Shown piece after piece: positions 1-6,561 of a DNA stretch of 8,131 nt. Positions within the stretch are counted from its first letter, which is position 1. Each line of letters begins with the position of its first letter. This stretch comes from Acidimicrobiales bacterium (lineage in GTDB: Bacteria; Actinomycetota; Acidimicrobiia; Acidimicrobiales; RAAP-2): assembly GCA_030044045.1 (NCBI GenBank), contig JASHWO010000139.1, forward strand, positions 1-8,131. The letters run 5' to 3'. The translations under genes were made by a program, and so were the position numbers. A model generated the notes under the pieces. The model saw only the letters and a program-made list of their open reading frames with translations. It was not told the origin of the DNA and did not search any database.

Positions 1-456
1 CCAGATCCCGCCCAGCAGGGCCAGCAGCACGATCATCACCGTGCCCCCCACGGCCTCGCCCACCGTGAACTGCCACCCCATCAGCACCAGCAGCACCGCG
101 CCGAGCTCGACCACCAGGTTCGTCGAGGCGAACATGAACACCAGGGCCGAGACGACGTCCGCCCCCTTGGCGACGAGCGCCCGGGCCATGGCCGCCGCCG
201 CGTAGGAGCACGACGAGGAGGCCATCCCGTAGCCGGAGGCCCGGGCCACGGTGCCCGGCCGGTGGTCCCCGAGGGCCCGGGCCACCGAGCGCCGGCTGGC
301 GAAGGACTGGACCGCCCCGGACAGGCAGAACCCGAGCACCAGCGGCCACAGGGTCACCCAGAACATGGCGAACCCCTCGCGCAGGCCGTGACCCACCCCG
401 CCGAGCCAGCCGGTGGCCAGCAGGGTCACGCCGGCCGGCAGGGTCACGAGGGTCAC
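1..456 (-). CDS. DUF318/ArsP-type predicted permease, 5' part only (runs off the left edge)
   Basis: This is an integral membrane permease of the PF03773 (DUF318, ArsP/YraQ-like) type; only its first 152 residues are in the window. Hydrophobic stretches lie around residues 31-52 and 101-127, with another near 137-152. The family hallmark is visible at residues 79-89 (SSSCSYAAAA-like, with Cys83), followed by KGAD and then FASTNLVVELG at 109-119. Members of this family are linked to export of arsenicals or other metals; the substrate here is unknown. The chosen GTG start at 456-454 overlaps the csoR stop in a GTGA, implying translational coupling, and no separate Shine-Dalgarno is visible. A second GTG three codons downstream is possible. 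The neighbouring CsoR repressor suggests Cu(I)-like or sulfur/metalloid-responsive expression. Family assignment is fairly firm; substrate is inference. Confidence 0.8.
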   Translation of the reverse strand, partial: MTLVTLPAGVTLLATGWLGGVGHGLREGFAMFWVTLWPLVLGFCLSGAVQSFASRRSVARALGDHRPGTVARASGYGMASSSCSYAAAAMARALVAKGADVVSALVFMFASTNLVVELGAVLLVLMGWQFTVGEAVGGTVMIVLLALLGGIW

Positions 457-737
457 GACCGGACCAGCCGGGCGATGGCGGCCGACGCCTCGCCCAGCTT
501 GGCCGCCGCGCCCTCGCCGCCGGCCTGCACGGCGTCGGCCACGCAGTGGGCGAGGTGGTCGTCCATCAACTCGACGGCCACCGACTGCAGGGCCCGGGTG
601 GCGGCGGCCACCTGGTCGAGCACGTCGATGCAGTACCGGTCCTCCTCCACCATGCGCTGGAGGCCCCGTACCTGGCCCTCGACGCGCCGGAGCCGCCGCA
701 GCACCGCTGCCTTGTGGTCGCTGTACCCAGGTCGCAC
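453..737 (-). CDS. csoR: CsoR-family copper-sensing transcriptional repressor
   Basis: A 94-residue all-helical DUF156/CsoR-family repressor, the usual length for the family. The metal ligand set is intact: Cys36 (RYCIDVL), His61 and Cys65 (DDHLAHC), at the same residue numbers as the Cu(I) ligands of M. tuberculosis CsoR, with Tyr35 next to the first Cys. The family signature RRLRRVEGQVRGLQRMVEED fills residues 14-33. Known members release DNA when they bind Cu(I); persulfide-sensing CstR relatives lack the His, so copper is the better guess. The GTG start at 737 is supported by AAGGGGG six bases upstream (750-744). The only ATG just upstream (754) is out of frame. The gene overlaps the following permease by 4 bp, and a candidate operator lies about 70 bp upstream, so autoregulation is likely. 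Confidence 0.93.
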   Translation of the reverse strand: MRPGYSDHKAAVLRRLRRVEGQVRGLQRMVEEDRYCIDVLDQVAAATRALQSVAVELMDDHLAHCVADAVQAGGEGAAAKLGEASAAIARLVRS

Positions 738-802
738 CGTTCGCCCCCTTCCATCCGGGGCGCCGGCCGGTGGCTGGCCGCCGCCCGGAGCTCGAGTACC
801 CC

Positions 803-819
803 ATACCCCTATAGGGTAC
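803..819. promoter_or_regulatory. Candidate CsoR operator
   Basis: A perfect 10-bp palindrome CCCTATAGGG occupies 807-816. Read on the minus strand the site is TACCCTATAGGGGTA (818-804), the TACCC-N-GGGGTA form known for CsoR-family operators. A further GGGGTA copy follows on the same strand, giving GGGGTATGGGGTAC (809-796). The site is about 67 bp upstream of the csoR GTG and is AT-rich compared with its surroundings. A TAAGGT hexamer (minus strand, 823-818) abuts it and could be a -10 element, but no convincing -35 is seen. Operator identity is inferred from motif and position. Confidence 0.65.
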
Positions 820-850
820 CTTACCCGAGCCGGGACGGAAGCGGCGCGGG

Positions 851-942
<92 letters not shown>

Positions 943-943
<1 letters not shown>

Positions 944-1161
944 TACCGGCTGGACCGCTTGCGCCCCCGGAAGGTGCTGGCCGCCAGCATGGCGATGGCC
1001 AGCAGGGGCAGGACGACGTAGGCCGCCGCGTGGTCGTGGCGCAACCCGAAGGCGGCCCCCACGATCACCACCACGGCCACGAACAGCTCCGGGGTGTCGC
1101 CGACGAGGAAGTCCCACCAGAAGTGCCCGAAGGCCCGGACGGCCCGGCCGACGGCGCTCAC
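943..1161 (-). CDS. Small two-helix membrane protein, function unknown
   Basis: A 72-residue protein that I do not recognise. Two hydrophobic segments are visible, roughly residues 24-40 and 45-62, separated by a short loop GLRHDHAAA that contains two histidines (His42, His44). The N-terminus carries an aromatic cluster (FGHFWWDF, 11-18) and the C-terminus is basic (RGRKRSSR), which would favour a cytoplasmic tail. The GTG start at 1161-1159 overlaps the stop of the upstream membrane protein gene in GTGA, so the two are almost certainly co-translated. A natural guess is that it is a partner or stabiliser of the upstream transporter-like protein, but this rests only on coupling. The TAG stop abuts the hexanucleotide repeat. 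Confidence 0.7.
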
Positions 1162-1994
1162 TGGCCGGCCGCCTCTCGGGCCGGGCCGGGCTCGCCTGCC
1201 CCTCGGGCCGACCCCGGCTCGGCCGCCGGGATCTGGACGGTGGTGCCCTCCCGGGGGAGCAGGCTGCGCATCCAGGCGGCGCCGGCCGCCGTCACCACGG
1301 CGAACACCCCGACCAGGGCCAGGATGGCCAGGTCGCTGCCGGGCCAGTGCACCCCGGCGCCCTCGCCCACCCAGAAGAGCCCGAAGCTGGTGAGCATGAT
1401 CCCCACCACCGTCTTGATCGTGTTCTCCGGCACCCCGGAGAGCTGGCGGGCCACCACCGCCCCGACGGCGGTGACGATCAGCGCCGCCGCCGCCGCCGCG
1501 GCGGCGGCCAGGCCGAGACGGTGCTGGCTGGCCCCGAGGCTGATGACGATGAGGACCACCTCCGTGCCCTCCAGGAACGTGCCCTTGAAGGCCACGGCGA
1601 AGCCCACCCCGTCCCGGCGCCGGGCGGCCGCCGGCGTGCCGCCCTCCGGTCGCAGCTCCGCCGCCGTCTCGGCGAAGATGGCGTCCTCGTCGTGCTTGGC
1701 CTTGTGGCCGCTGGCCCGCAAGATGGCCTTGCGCAGCCAGGACAGGCCCAGCACCAGCAGCAGCGCGCCGACCACCACCCGCAGGGCGTCGATCGGGACG
1801 TAGTGGACGAGCGGCACGCCGACCGCACCGACCAGCACGGCCAGGACCACCAGGGCGCTGGCGGCACCCTCCAGCGCCGAGCGCCAGCCCCGCGTGGTGC
1901 CGGCGGCCACCACGATGGTCAGCGCCTCGACCATCTCGACGGTGCTGGCCCCGAACACGGCCAGGAGGAGCACCACGGTGGAGGAGGTGCTCAC
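1158..1994 (-). CDS. COG4280-like multi-spanning membrane protein with two ExxE motifs (FTR1-like)
   Basis: A 278-residue polytopic membrane protein resembling the uncharacterised COG4280 group. It is built from two related halves: the first has E20-M-V-E23 in a helix continuing ALTIVVAAG, the second has E142-G-T-E145 in a helix continuing VVLIVISLG. Between them is a charged cytoplasmic-type loop (about 88-130). This recalls the paired REXXE motifs that bind iron in FTR1/EfeU permeases, so a cation-transport role is plausible but unproven. A nine-residue alanine run (about 163-171) is encoded by GCC/GCG repeats. The frame is open to a GTG at 2012, but a perfect GGAGG (2005-2001) six bases before the GTG at 1994 decides the start. 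It lies 99 bp after the ABC ATPase gene and may share its transcript. Confidence 0.78.
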   Translation of the reverse strand: MSTSSTVVLLLAVFGASTVEMVEALTIVVAAGTTRGWRSALEGAASALVVLAVLVGAVGVPLVHYVPIDALRVVVGALLLVLGLSWLRKAILRASGHKAKHDEDAIFAETAAELRPEGGTPAAARRRDGVGFAVAFKGTFLEGTEVVLIVISLGASQHRLGLAAAAAAAAALIVTAVGAVVARQLSGVPENTIKTVVGIMLTSFGLFWVGEGAGVHWPGSDLAILALVGVFAVVTAAGAAWMRSLLPREGTTVQIPAAEPGSARGAGEPGPAREAAGQ

Positions 1995-2006
1995 CGCCCC
2001 CCTCCC
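1995..2006 (-). promoter_or_regulatory. Ribosome binding site that fixes the start of the COG4280-like gene
   Basis: The minus strand reads GGGAGGGGGGCG directly before the GTG at 1994. GGAGG sits at the ideal six-base spacing, and it would lie inside the coding region if the upstream in-frame GTG at 2012 were used. This favours the shorter protein. Confidence 0.7.
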
Positions 2007-2093
2007 GGCCACCGGGCGGCGCCGGGGCGCGCGCTGCGTGCTACGAGGTCCACCATCCCTATCCCTGCCTCCTCCGGCCGCCCGGCGGCCCGC

Positions 2094-3386
2094 TCATGCC
2101 GGTGCCCCGCTCGCCGTCCCGACCCCGATCCCGGCGCCGCCGGGGCTCGTCGGGTCGCCCGCCGCCGGGTCCTCGACTGTACCAATGCCCGTTCCCTCGG
2201 CCGGGAACACCAGGCACCCCGCCGGGTCGAGCTCGACCCCCACCGCCGACCCCCGCGGCACCCGCCGGTCGAAGGACACCCCGCGGAGCTGCCCGCCGCC
2301 TTCCAGGTCGACGGCCAGTTCGTAGTTCCTCCCCCGGAAGGCGACGTCGGCCACGATGCCGGCGAAGTGGGCCCGCTCGTCGTGGGGCTCGCACAACGTC
2401 ACCGCCGTGGGCCGGATGGCCAGCAGGGCGTGGCTGCCGGCATCCCCGCCGGTGGCCCCGCCGCCCGGGAGGCCCCGCCCGTCGGCGTGTCCGGCACCGT
2501 TGCCGTTGCCACTGGCGGCACCGCTGCCACCGCCACCGGCCCCGCCGCCGGGCGCGACCGCCGACCGGGCCTCGACGGGCCGGCGGCTGGGGAGGCCCGT
2601 CGGCTCGACCGTGATCGACGGGCCGGCTGTCTGGTGGACGCGGACCGGCAGCTCCCCGGCCAGGCCGGTGAAGCGGGCCACGAACGCGGTGGCCGGCGAG
2701 CGGTAGATCTCCTCCGGGGTGCCGAGCTGCACCAGCCGTCCCTGCTCCAGCACGCCCACCTGGTCGGCCAGGGCGAAGGCCTCCAGCTGGTCGTGGGTGA
2801 TGTAGATGGTGGTGGCTCCCACTTCTCGCACCAGCGACGAGATCTCCACCCGCATCCGCTCGCGCAGGTCGGCGTCGAGGTTGGACAGCGGCTCGTCGCA
2901 GAGGAGCAGCCCGGTGTCGGCCACCAGCGCCCGGGCCAGGGCCACCCGCTGCTGCTCGCCCCCGGACAGCTCGCCCGGGAACCGCGCCGCCAGGTGTCCC
3001 AGCCCGACCCGCCCGATCATGGCCACCGCCATCTCCTGGCAGGTGCGCCGGGGATGGCCGCGCCGCCGGAGGGCGAAGGCCACGTTGTCGCGCACCGAGA
3101 GGTGGGGCCAGAGGGCGTAGTCCTGGAAGACCATGGACAGGTCCCGCCGGTCGGGCGGGAGGTGGACCCGGTCGGCGGCCACCACCACGTCGCCGATGAC
3201 GATGGTGCCCGAGGTGATCCGCTCGATCCCGGCCAGCGAGCGGAGCAGGGTGGTCTTGCCCGACCCCGAGGGGCCGAGCAGCACCATGAAGGTGCCCGGC
3301 TCCACCGTGAACGACGGGCCCTTCAGCGCCGTGTTGCCGCCCGGGTAGACCTTGACGACGTCCTCGACCACCAGCCGCTCAGCCAC
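2094..3386 (-). CDS. ABC importer ATP-binding protein (FbpC/PotA/PhnT-like)
   Basis: The ATPase that energises the importer encoded upstream. With the start used here it is 430 residues. All nucleotide-binding motifs are intact: Walker A GPSGSGKTT (38-46), Q-loop FQDYALWPH (from 87), signature LSGGEQQR (140-147), Walker B LLLCDEP (160-166) and H-loop THD (His198). A C-terminal TOBE-like domain follows (from about 320). Between the two is a glycine-rich stretch (about 279-315) that has no counterpart in typical FbpC or PotA proteins. The sequence ends in a second Gly/Ala/Pro-rich tail. I chose the GTG at 3386, which overlaps the permease stop by 8 bp and gives the usual short N-terminus; a GTG at 3416 adds ten residues. 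Architecture fits iron, phosphonate, thiamine or polyamine systems; substrate cannot be told from this subunit. Confidence 0.92.
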   Translation of the reverse strand: MAERLVVEDVVKVYPGGNTALKGPSFTVEPGTFMVLLGPSGSGKTTLLRSLAGIERITSGTIVIGDVVVAADRVHLPPDRRDLSMVFQDYALWPHLSVRDNVAFALRRRGHPRRTCQEMAVAMIGRVGLGHLAARFPGELSGGEQQRVALARALVADTGLLLCDEPLSNLDADLRERMRVEISSLVREVGATTIYITHDQLEAFALADQVGVLEQGRLVQLGTPEEIYRSPATAFVARFTGLAGELPVRVHQTAGPSITVEPTGLPSRRPVEARSAVAPGGGAGGGGSGAASGNGNGAGHADGRGLPGGGATGGDAGSHALLAIRPTAVTLCEPHDERAHFAGIVADVAFRGRNYELAVDLEGGGQLRGVSFDRRVPRGSAVGVELDPAGCLVFPAEGTGIGTVEDPAAGDPTSPGGAGIGVGTASGAPA

Positions 3387-5214
3387 GGGTGGCCATCCCG
3401 ATGCGGCGCCAGCCACGGGGCGCCAGGAGCCGGTAGGCCAGGAGCACCACCCCCACCACCACCATGGCGACGAGCACGGCCAGCACCGCCTGGGCCATGC
3501 CGATGCCGAAGTGGTAGTTGCCCAGGTTGTCCTCGATGGAGACCGAGAGCGGCGGGGACCCGGGGGCGTAGAGGAGCTGGGACAGGGGCAGCTCCAGGAA
3601 GATGGCGCAGAAGGTGAGCAGCCAGGCCATCACCATGGGCCGGGAGACCGCCGGCAGCACCCCCCGGAGCCAGGCCCGTACCGGGCCCGCCCCGTGGGCT
3701 CGGGCCGCGTCGTGGAGCGACGGCGGGATCTGGGAGACCGAGCCCACCAGCACCCGGGCGTTGGTGGGGAGGCTGGAGGCCACGTAGCCGATGATGAGCA
3801 GGGTGGTGGTCTGGTAGATGTCGATCCCGATCTTGGAGAAGATCGGGAGGTTGTAGGCGAAGATGTACCCGGCGCCGAACACCACGCTGGGCAGGGCCAC
3901 CGCCGCCAGGAGCAGGAAGTCGAGGAACCGGGTGGCCCGCGACCGCCGTCTGGTCAGCACCCGGGCGGCGATGAACCCGCCCACCACCGTGATGCTGGCG
4001 GTGATGAGGCCGTAGAGCAGCGACCGCTCGATGGGCCCGGAGGCGTTCGGGTCGTGGAGCACGGCCGAGTAGTTGACGAAGGTGATGCGGGCCGAAGCGC
4101 CGTAGTCGGCCAGCAGCGAGCCGCTGATGGCGCCGATGGCCGGGATGCCCAGGGCCACGAAGAAGAAGAGCCCGGTGCCGGCGCTGGCCACCACCGAACC
4201 GGCCCGCGAGAGCTGGCGGCGCACGATGGGCCGGGTGCGGGCCGAGAGCACCGTGTAGGTGCGGCCGCGCAAGGCCCGAGCCTGGAAGAAGAGGGGCAGG
4301 GCCACCGAGGCCACCAGCAGGCAGGCCATGGCCGCCGCCTCCGGGAAGCTCGGGGGGAAGCCGTCGATGGCCTGGTAGAGCTGGTAGGTGGCCAGGGTGA
4401 AGTGCGAGTTGAAGGCCAGGGTGGCAGCCACGCCGAAGTCGCTCACCGACTCGGCGAAGCCGATGGCCAGGGCCGACCAGATGGCCGGGGCGATGATGGG
4501 GACGACCAGCCGCAAGGTGGCCGTGCGGGAGGCGCCGTGCACCCGGGCGGCGTCCTCGAACTCCTGGCCCAGCCCGGCCAGCCCGCTGGACACGGCCAGG
4601 TAGGTGAAGGGGACGCAGCGCAGGCCCAGCAGCAGGACCACTCCGAACGGGCCCATGATGGCGTGGGTCACGAACGGCAGGTCCAGCCCCACCCGGTACA
4701 TCACGCCGTCCGGCTGCACCAGCCGCTCCCAGCCCAGGGCGGGCAGCCACGAGGGGAGGAGCAGCACCAGCCACATCCCCAGGGACACGAAGCGCCGGCC
4801 GGGCAGGTTCGTCCGGGCGGCCAGCCAGGCCACGGGCAGGCCGACGGCCAGGCCGAGCACGGCGGCGGCGGCGCTCACCCACAGCGAGTCGATCACCGAC
4901 ACGGCGACCGGGCCGCTGAAGATCGACCGCAGGTAGGTGAGGGTGAACCAGCTCGATCCCTGGTCGAAGAGGCGGGGCGACACCGCCAGCACCAGGAAGC
5001 AAGCGCACGGGGCCAGGATGACGACGACCAGCAGCAGCCACAGCAGCGGCCGCAGCACCTTGCCCACCTGGGTGCCCCGGTCGGTGGTGGACCGCACGGA
5101 GCGGGCCAGGAGGCCCGAGCCGACCACCCCCACCCCCTGCCCGGGGGGCGGGAGGGGGTGGGGGTGGTCCGGCTGCGCCGGCGCCGGATCGGCCTTCGGC
5201 TCGACGACGGTCAC
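3379..5214 (-). CDS. Fused two-domain ABC transporter permease (FbpB/PhnU2-like)
   Basis: A 611-residue inner-membrane permease carrying two BPD_transp_1 (MetI-like) domains in one chain, the arrangement seen in FbpB iron permeases and PhnU2-type 2-aminoethylphosphonate permeases. Each half has its EAA loop that docks the ATPase: EDAARVHGAS near 220-229 and HDAARAHGAG near 501-510. TM1 is about 54-75; about twelve hydrophobic segments are seen overall. The frame is open to a GTG at 5214, used here, but that site has no clear Shine-Dalgarno, and the first 27 residues are Pro/His/Gly-rich and cross a perfect 17-bp inverted repeat. GTGs at 5133 or 5127, preceded by CAGGGG-type sequence, would give a more ordinary N-terminus. 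The gene follows the binding protein by 71 bp and overlaps the ATPase gene. Confidence 0.92.
   Translation of the reverse strand: MTVVEPKADPAPAQPDHPHPLPPPGQGVGVVGSGLLARSVRSTTDRGTQVGKVLRPLLWLLLVVVILAPCACFLVLAVSPRLFDQGSSWFTLTYLRSIFSGPVAVSVIDSLWVSAAAAVLGLAVGLPVAWLAARTNLPGRRFVSLGMWLVLLLPSWLPALGWERLVQPDGVMYRVGLDLPFVTHAIMGPFGVVLLLGLRCVPFTYLAVSSGLAGLGQEFEDAARVHGASRTATLRLVVPIIAPAIWSALAIGFAESVSDFGVAATLAFNSHFTLATYQLYQAIDGFPPSFPEAAAMACLLVASVALPLFFQARALRGRTYTVLSARTRPIVRRQLSRAGSVVASAGTGLFFFVALGIPAIGAISGSLLADYGASARITFVNYSAVLHDPNASGPIERSLLYGLITASITVVGGFIAARVLTRRRSRATRFLDFLLLAAVALPSVVFGAGYIFAYNLPIFSKIGIDIYQTTTLLIIGYVASSLPTNARVLVGSVSQIPPSLHDAARAHGAGPVRAWLRGVLPAVSRPMVMAWLLTFCAIFLELPLSQLLYAPGSPPLSVSIEDNLGNYHFGIGMAQAVLAVLVAMVVVGVVLLAYRLLAPRGWRRIGMATRG
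5122..5169. repeat. Perfect 17-bp inverted repeat (stem-loop) at the 5' end of the permease gene
   Basis: The arms GACCACCCCCACCCCCT (5122-5138) and AGGGGGTGGGGGTGGTC (5153-5169) are exact reverse complements, separated by a 14-nt G/C loop. The RNA stem would be extremely stable. It lies between the binding-protein gene and the first membrane helix of the permease, where importer operons often carry a structure that lowers permease expression relative to the binding protein. It is followed by no U-tract, so it is not a classic terminator. Confidence 0.85.
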
Positions 5215-5285
5215 CGCGGGGAGGGGACCCTACGGGTGGCCGCCGCCGGCTGCGGGCGGGAACGGCGGACGGCGGTCACGGTCGC

Positions 5286-6371
5286 TCACTTGACGATGTT
5301 TGTTGTGAACCAGGCGTTGATGCTGTTCTCCTTGGGCCCCCACGTGTAGGGGTTGATCGACTGGGTCTTGACCGATGTGATTGTCGGCAGCTCCGGCAGC
5401 GGGTCCTCGCCCTTGATGATGGGGTAGAAGAGCGAGTCGCCGGTCGGTGTGCCCGACTGCATCACCTTCTGGCCCTGCTTCGAGAGGACGTAGTCGACGA
5501 ACTCCTTGGCCTCCTTCTGCTCGGTCGCTGTGGCGTGGGCGTCGACGCCGATGGCCGAGGGCAGCAGGGTGATGGGCGGGAGGTACTCGACCTTCAGTGT
5601 CGGGGCTGTGGTCCGGGCCCCGGTGCCGGCCGAGCTCTGGACCAGCGCCAGCTTGATCTCGCCACTGGTCAGGGCCTGGAGGGTGGGGCCGTTCGTTGTG
5701 TGGATGACCAGCCCGTTGGCCTTCAGCTTCTCGAAGTACTGCTCACCCTTGGAGACCCCCCCGAGGTAGTTCATCATCCCGGCGATGAAGGGGTAGGTGG
5801 GGCCGGACTGGGTCGGGTTGTTCATCCCGACCTCGCCCTTCCACTTCGGTGTGAGGAGCTGCTGCCAGGTGGTCGGCGGGTGCTTCACCACCTTCGATGT
5901 GTAGACCAGGGCCTCGGTGAGGGTCACGCCGGTGGGGGCCCAGGCGCCGTCCTTGGGCACGGACTCCTTGCCCAGCGTGGTCCAGTCGACGCCCTTCGGG
6001 TCGATGCCGTGCAGCAGCAGGTGCTGGTCGTCCAGGGTGGCGAAGGCGGTCGGGCCGTCCACCCACAGCAGGCCCCACTTCGGGTTGTTCTTCGACGCCT
6101 CGATCTGGGTCAGGAGCGGCCCGGTGGAGTTTGTGTCGAGCTGGACTGTGATGCCGGTGGCCGCCTGGAAGGCCTTGCACTCGGCCGAGTCGTAGCCCTG
6201 GGCCGAGTACACCACCAGGGGCACCTTCGACGCCGCGCCGGCGGTGGTGGTCGCCGTCGCGCCGGGGAGGACCACGCCGAGGAGCCCGGCGGCGAGGGCG
6301 CTGCCGGTCAGGGCGCAGGTCCGCGCTCGGGGAAGGCGGACGGGAAGACGGGCACTTCGGGACGTAGCCAC
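5286..6371 (-). CDS. Secreted ABC transporter solute-binding protein (Fe3+/phosphonate/thiamine-type, COG1840-like)
   Basis: A 361-residue extracellular binding protein that delivers substrate to the downstream fused permease. The N-terminus is a signal peptide: Arg-rich region 5-17, hydrophobic core about 20-36, likely cleavage after an AxA near 38-47. There is no lipobox cysteine; Cys19 precedes the core. Mature-protein landmarks are VVYSAQGYD (53-60), WDG-like LLWVDGPTAF (101-110), MNNPTQSGPTYPF (183-195) and LVQSSAGTG (243-251), typical of the cluster that includes AfuA/FbpA and 2-aminoethylphosphonate binders. The paired tyrosines that bind iron in Neisseria FbpA are not evident, so the ligand is open. 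GTG start at 6371 has GAGAGG upstream (6381-6376). Threonine ACA codons are unusually frequent (13 of about 44; none in the permease). First gene of the importer unit. Confidence 0.9.
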   Translation of the reverse strand: MATSRSARLPVRLPRARTCALTGSALAAGLLGVVLPGATATTTAGAASKVPLVVYSAQGYDSAECKAFQAATGITVQLDTNSTGPLLTQIEASKNNPKWGLLWVDGPTAFATLDDQHLLLHGIDPKGVDWTTLGKESVPKDGAWAPTGVTLTEALVYTSKVVKHPPTTWQQLLTPKWKGEVGMNNPTQSGPTYPFIAGMMNYLGGVSKGEQYFEKLKANGLVIHTTNGPTLQALTSGEIKLALVQSSAGTGARTTAPTLKVEYLPPITLLPSAIGVDAHATATEQKEAKEFVDYVLSKQGQKVMQSGTPTGDSLFYPIIKGEDPLPELPTITSVKTQSINPYTWGPKENSINAWFTTNIVK

Positions 6372-6386
6372 GGCACCTCTCAGGTC

Positions 6387-6414
6387 GTTAGTAGGGATGT
6401 CTAACAGTCGTTAG
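6387..6414. promoter_or_regulatory. CTAAC/GTTAG dyad and repeat in the leader of the importer operon
   Basis: CTAAC (6401-6405) and GTTAG (6410-6414) form a 14-bp dyad with a 4-nt centre. A third half-site, GTTAG, lies at 6387-6391, and the 8-bp GTCGTTAG is directly repeated at 6384-6391 and 6407-6414. The half-sites resemble those of DtxR/IdeR iron boxes (GTTAG-CTAAC), but the spacing does not match. The cluster sits 16-43 bp upstream of the binding-protein start, where a repressor or the core -10 region would lie. Confidence 0.45.
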
Positions 6415-6427
6415 GCACGGTAAAAGA

Positions 6428-6482
6428 CACCCGTTACACGCCCGTGACGCGCAAGTGACCGAGAACTGAACTTCTGGTCACA
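6428..6482 (-). promoter_or_regulatory. Tandem 11-bp direct-repeat array, PhoP/RegX3/PhoB-like box
   Basis: On the minus strand five consecutive 11-bp units read TGTGACCAGAA (6482-6472), GTTCAGTTCTC (6471-6461), GGTCACTTGCG (6460-6450), CGTCACGGGCG (6449-6439) and TGTAACGGGTG (6438-6428). A GTNAC core recurs at positions 2-6 in four of the five, in exact 11-bp register. The middle unit fits the Streptomyces PhoP direct-repeat unit as I recall it (G-G/T-TCA-YYY-R-G/C-G) at all positions. OmpR/PhoB-family regulators bind such 11-bp repeats one helical turn apart. The array ends 57 bp before the binding-protein start, next to TTTTACC (6424-6418), a position suited to activation. Confidence 0.5.
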
Positions 6483-6491
6483 TCTCGGTGT

Positions 6492-6505
6492 CCGGCGGCC
6501 GCCGG
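6492..6505. repeat. 14-bp perfect palindrome
   Basis: CCGGCGGCCGCCGG is its own reverse complement. It lies between the ChrB-domain gene and the 11-bp repeat array. In DNA this GC-rich it may be chance or part of a weak termination structure; no function is assigned. Confidence 0.4.
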
Positions 6506-6534
6506 CGGCGTTGCGACCCTGTTGCGGCGCCACG

Positions 6535-6552
6535 GGCCGGTGCTCCCCGGCC
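6535..6552 (-). terminator. Possible weak hairpin terminator after the ChrB-domain gene
   Basis: GGCCGG (6535-6540) and CCGGCC (6547-6552) pair around a 6-nt loop, starting 9 bp past the stop codon of the ChrB-domain gene. There is no U-tract. Short GC hairpins like this are common in high-GC actinobacteria, so the call is tentative. Confidence 0.3.
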
Positions 6553-6561
6553 GACCGCCGG

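Noticed and set aside
1486..1512. GCC/GCG trinucleotide run as a functional repeat
   Set aside because: It encodes an alanine run within a membrane helix of the COG4280-like protein and is explained by composition.
2059..2097. A 12-codon ATG frame overlapping the ATPase stop as ATGA
   Set aside because: It ends after twelve Gly/Arg-rich residues and resembles no known leader peptide. The overlap is probably chance.
3323..5041. A 572-codon minus-strand frame overlapping the permease
   Set aside because: It is a +1 shadow of the permease; Arg/Gly/Pro-rich, with no hydrophobic helices or EAA loops.
5122..5169. Rho-independent terminator between the binding protein and permease genes
   Set aside because: No U-tract follows the stem, and permease and ATPase must be made with the binding protein; attenuation or RNA stabilisation fits better.
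3352..5349. A 665-codon open frame on the plus strand
   Set aside because: It is antisense to the fused permease, and the translation is rich in Gly, Gln, His and Glu with no recognisable domain.
6387..6414. A standard IdeR/DtxR iron box
   Set aside because: The half-sites match but the one-base spacing between GTTAG and CTAAC found in that box is absent in both arrangements (4 and 9 nt).
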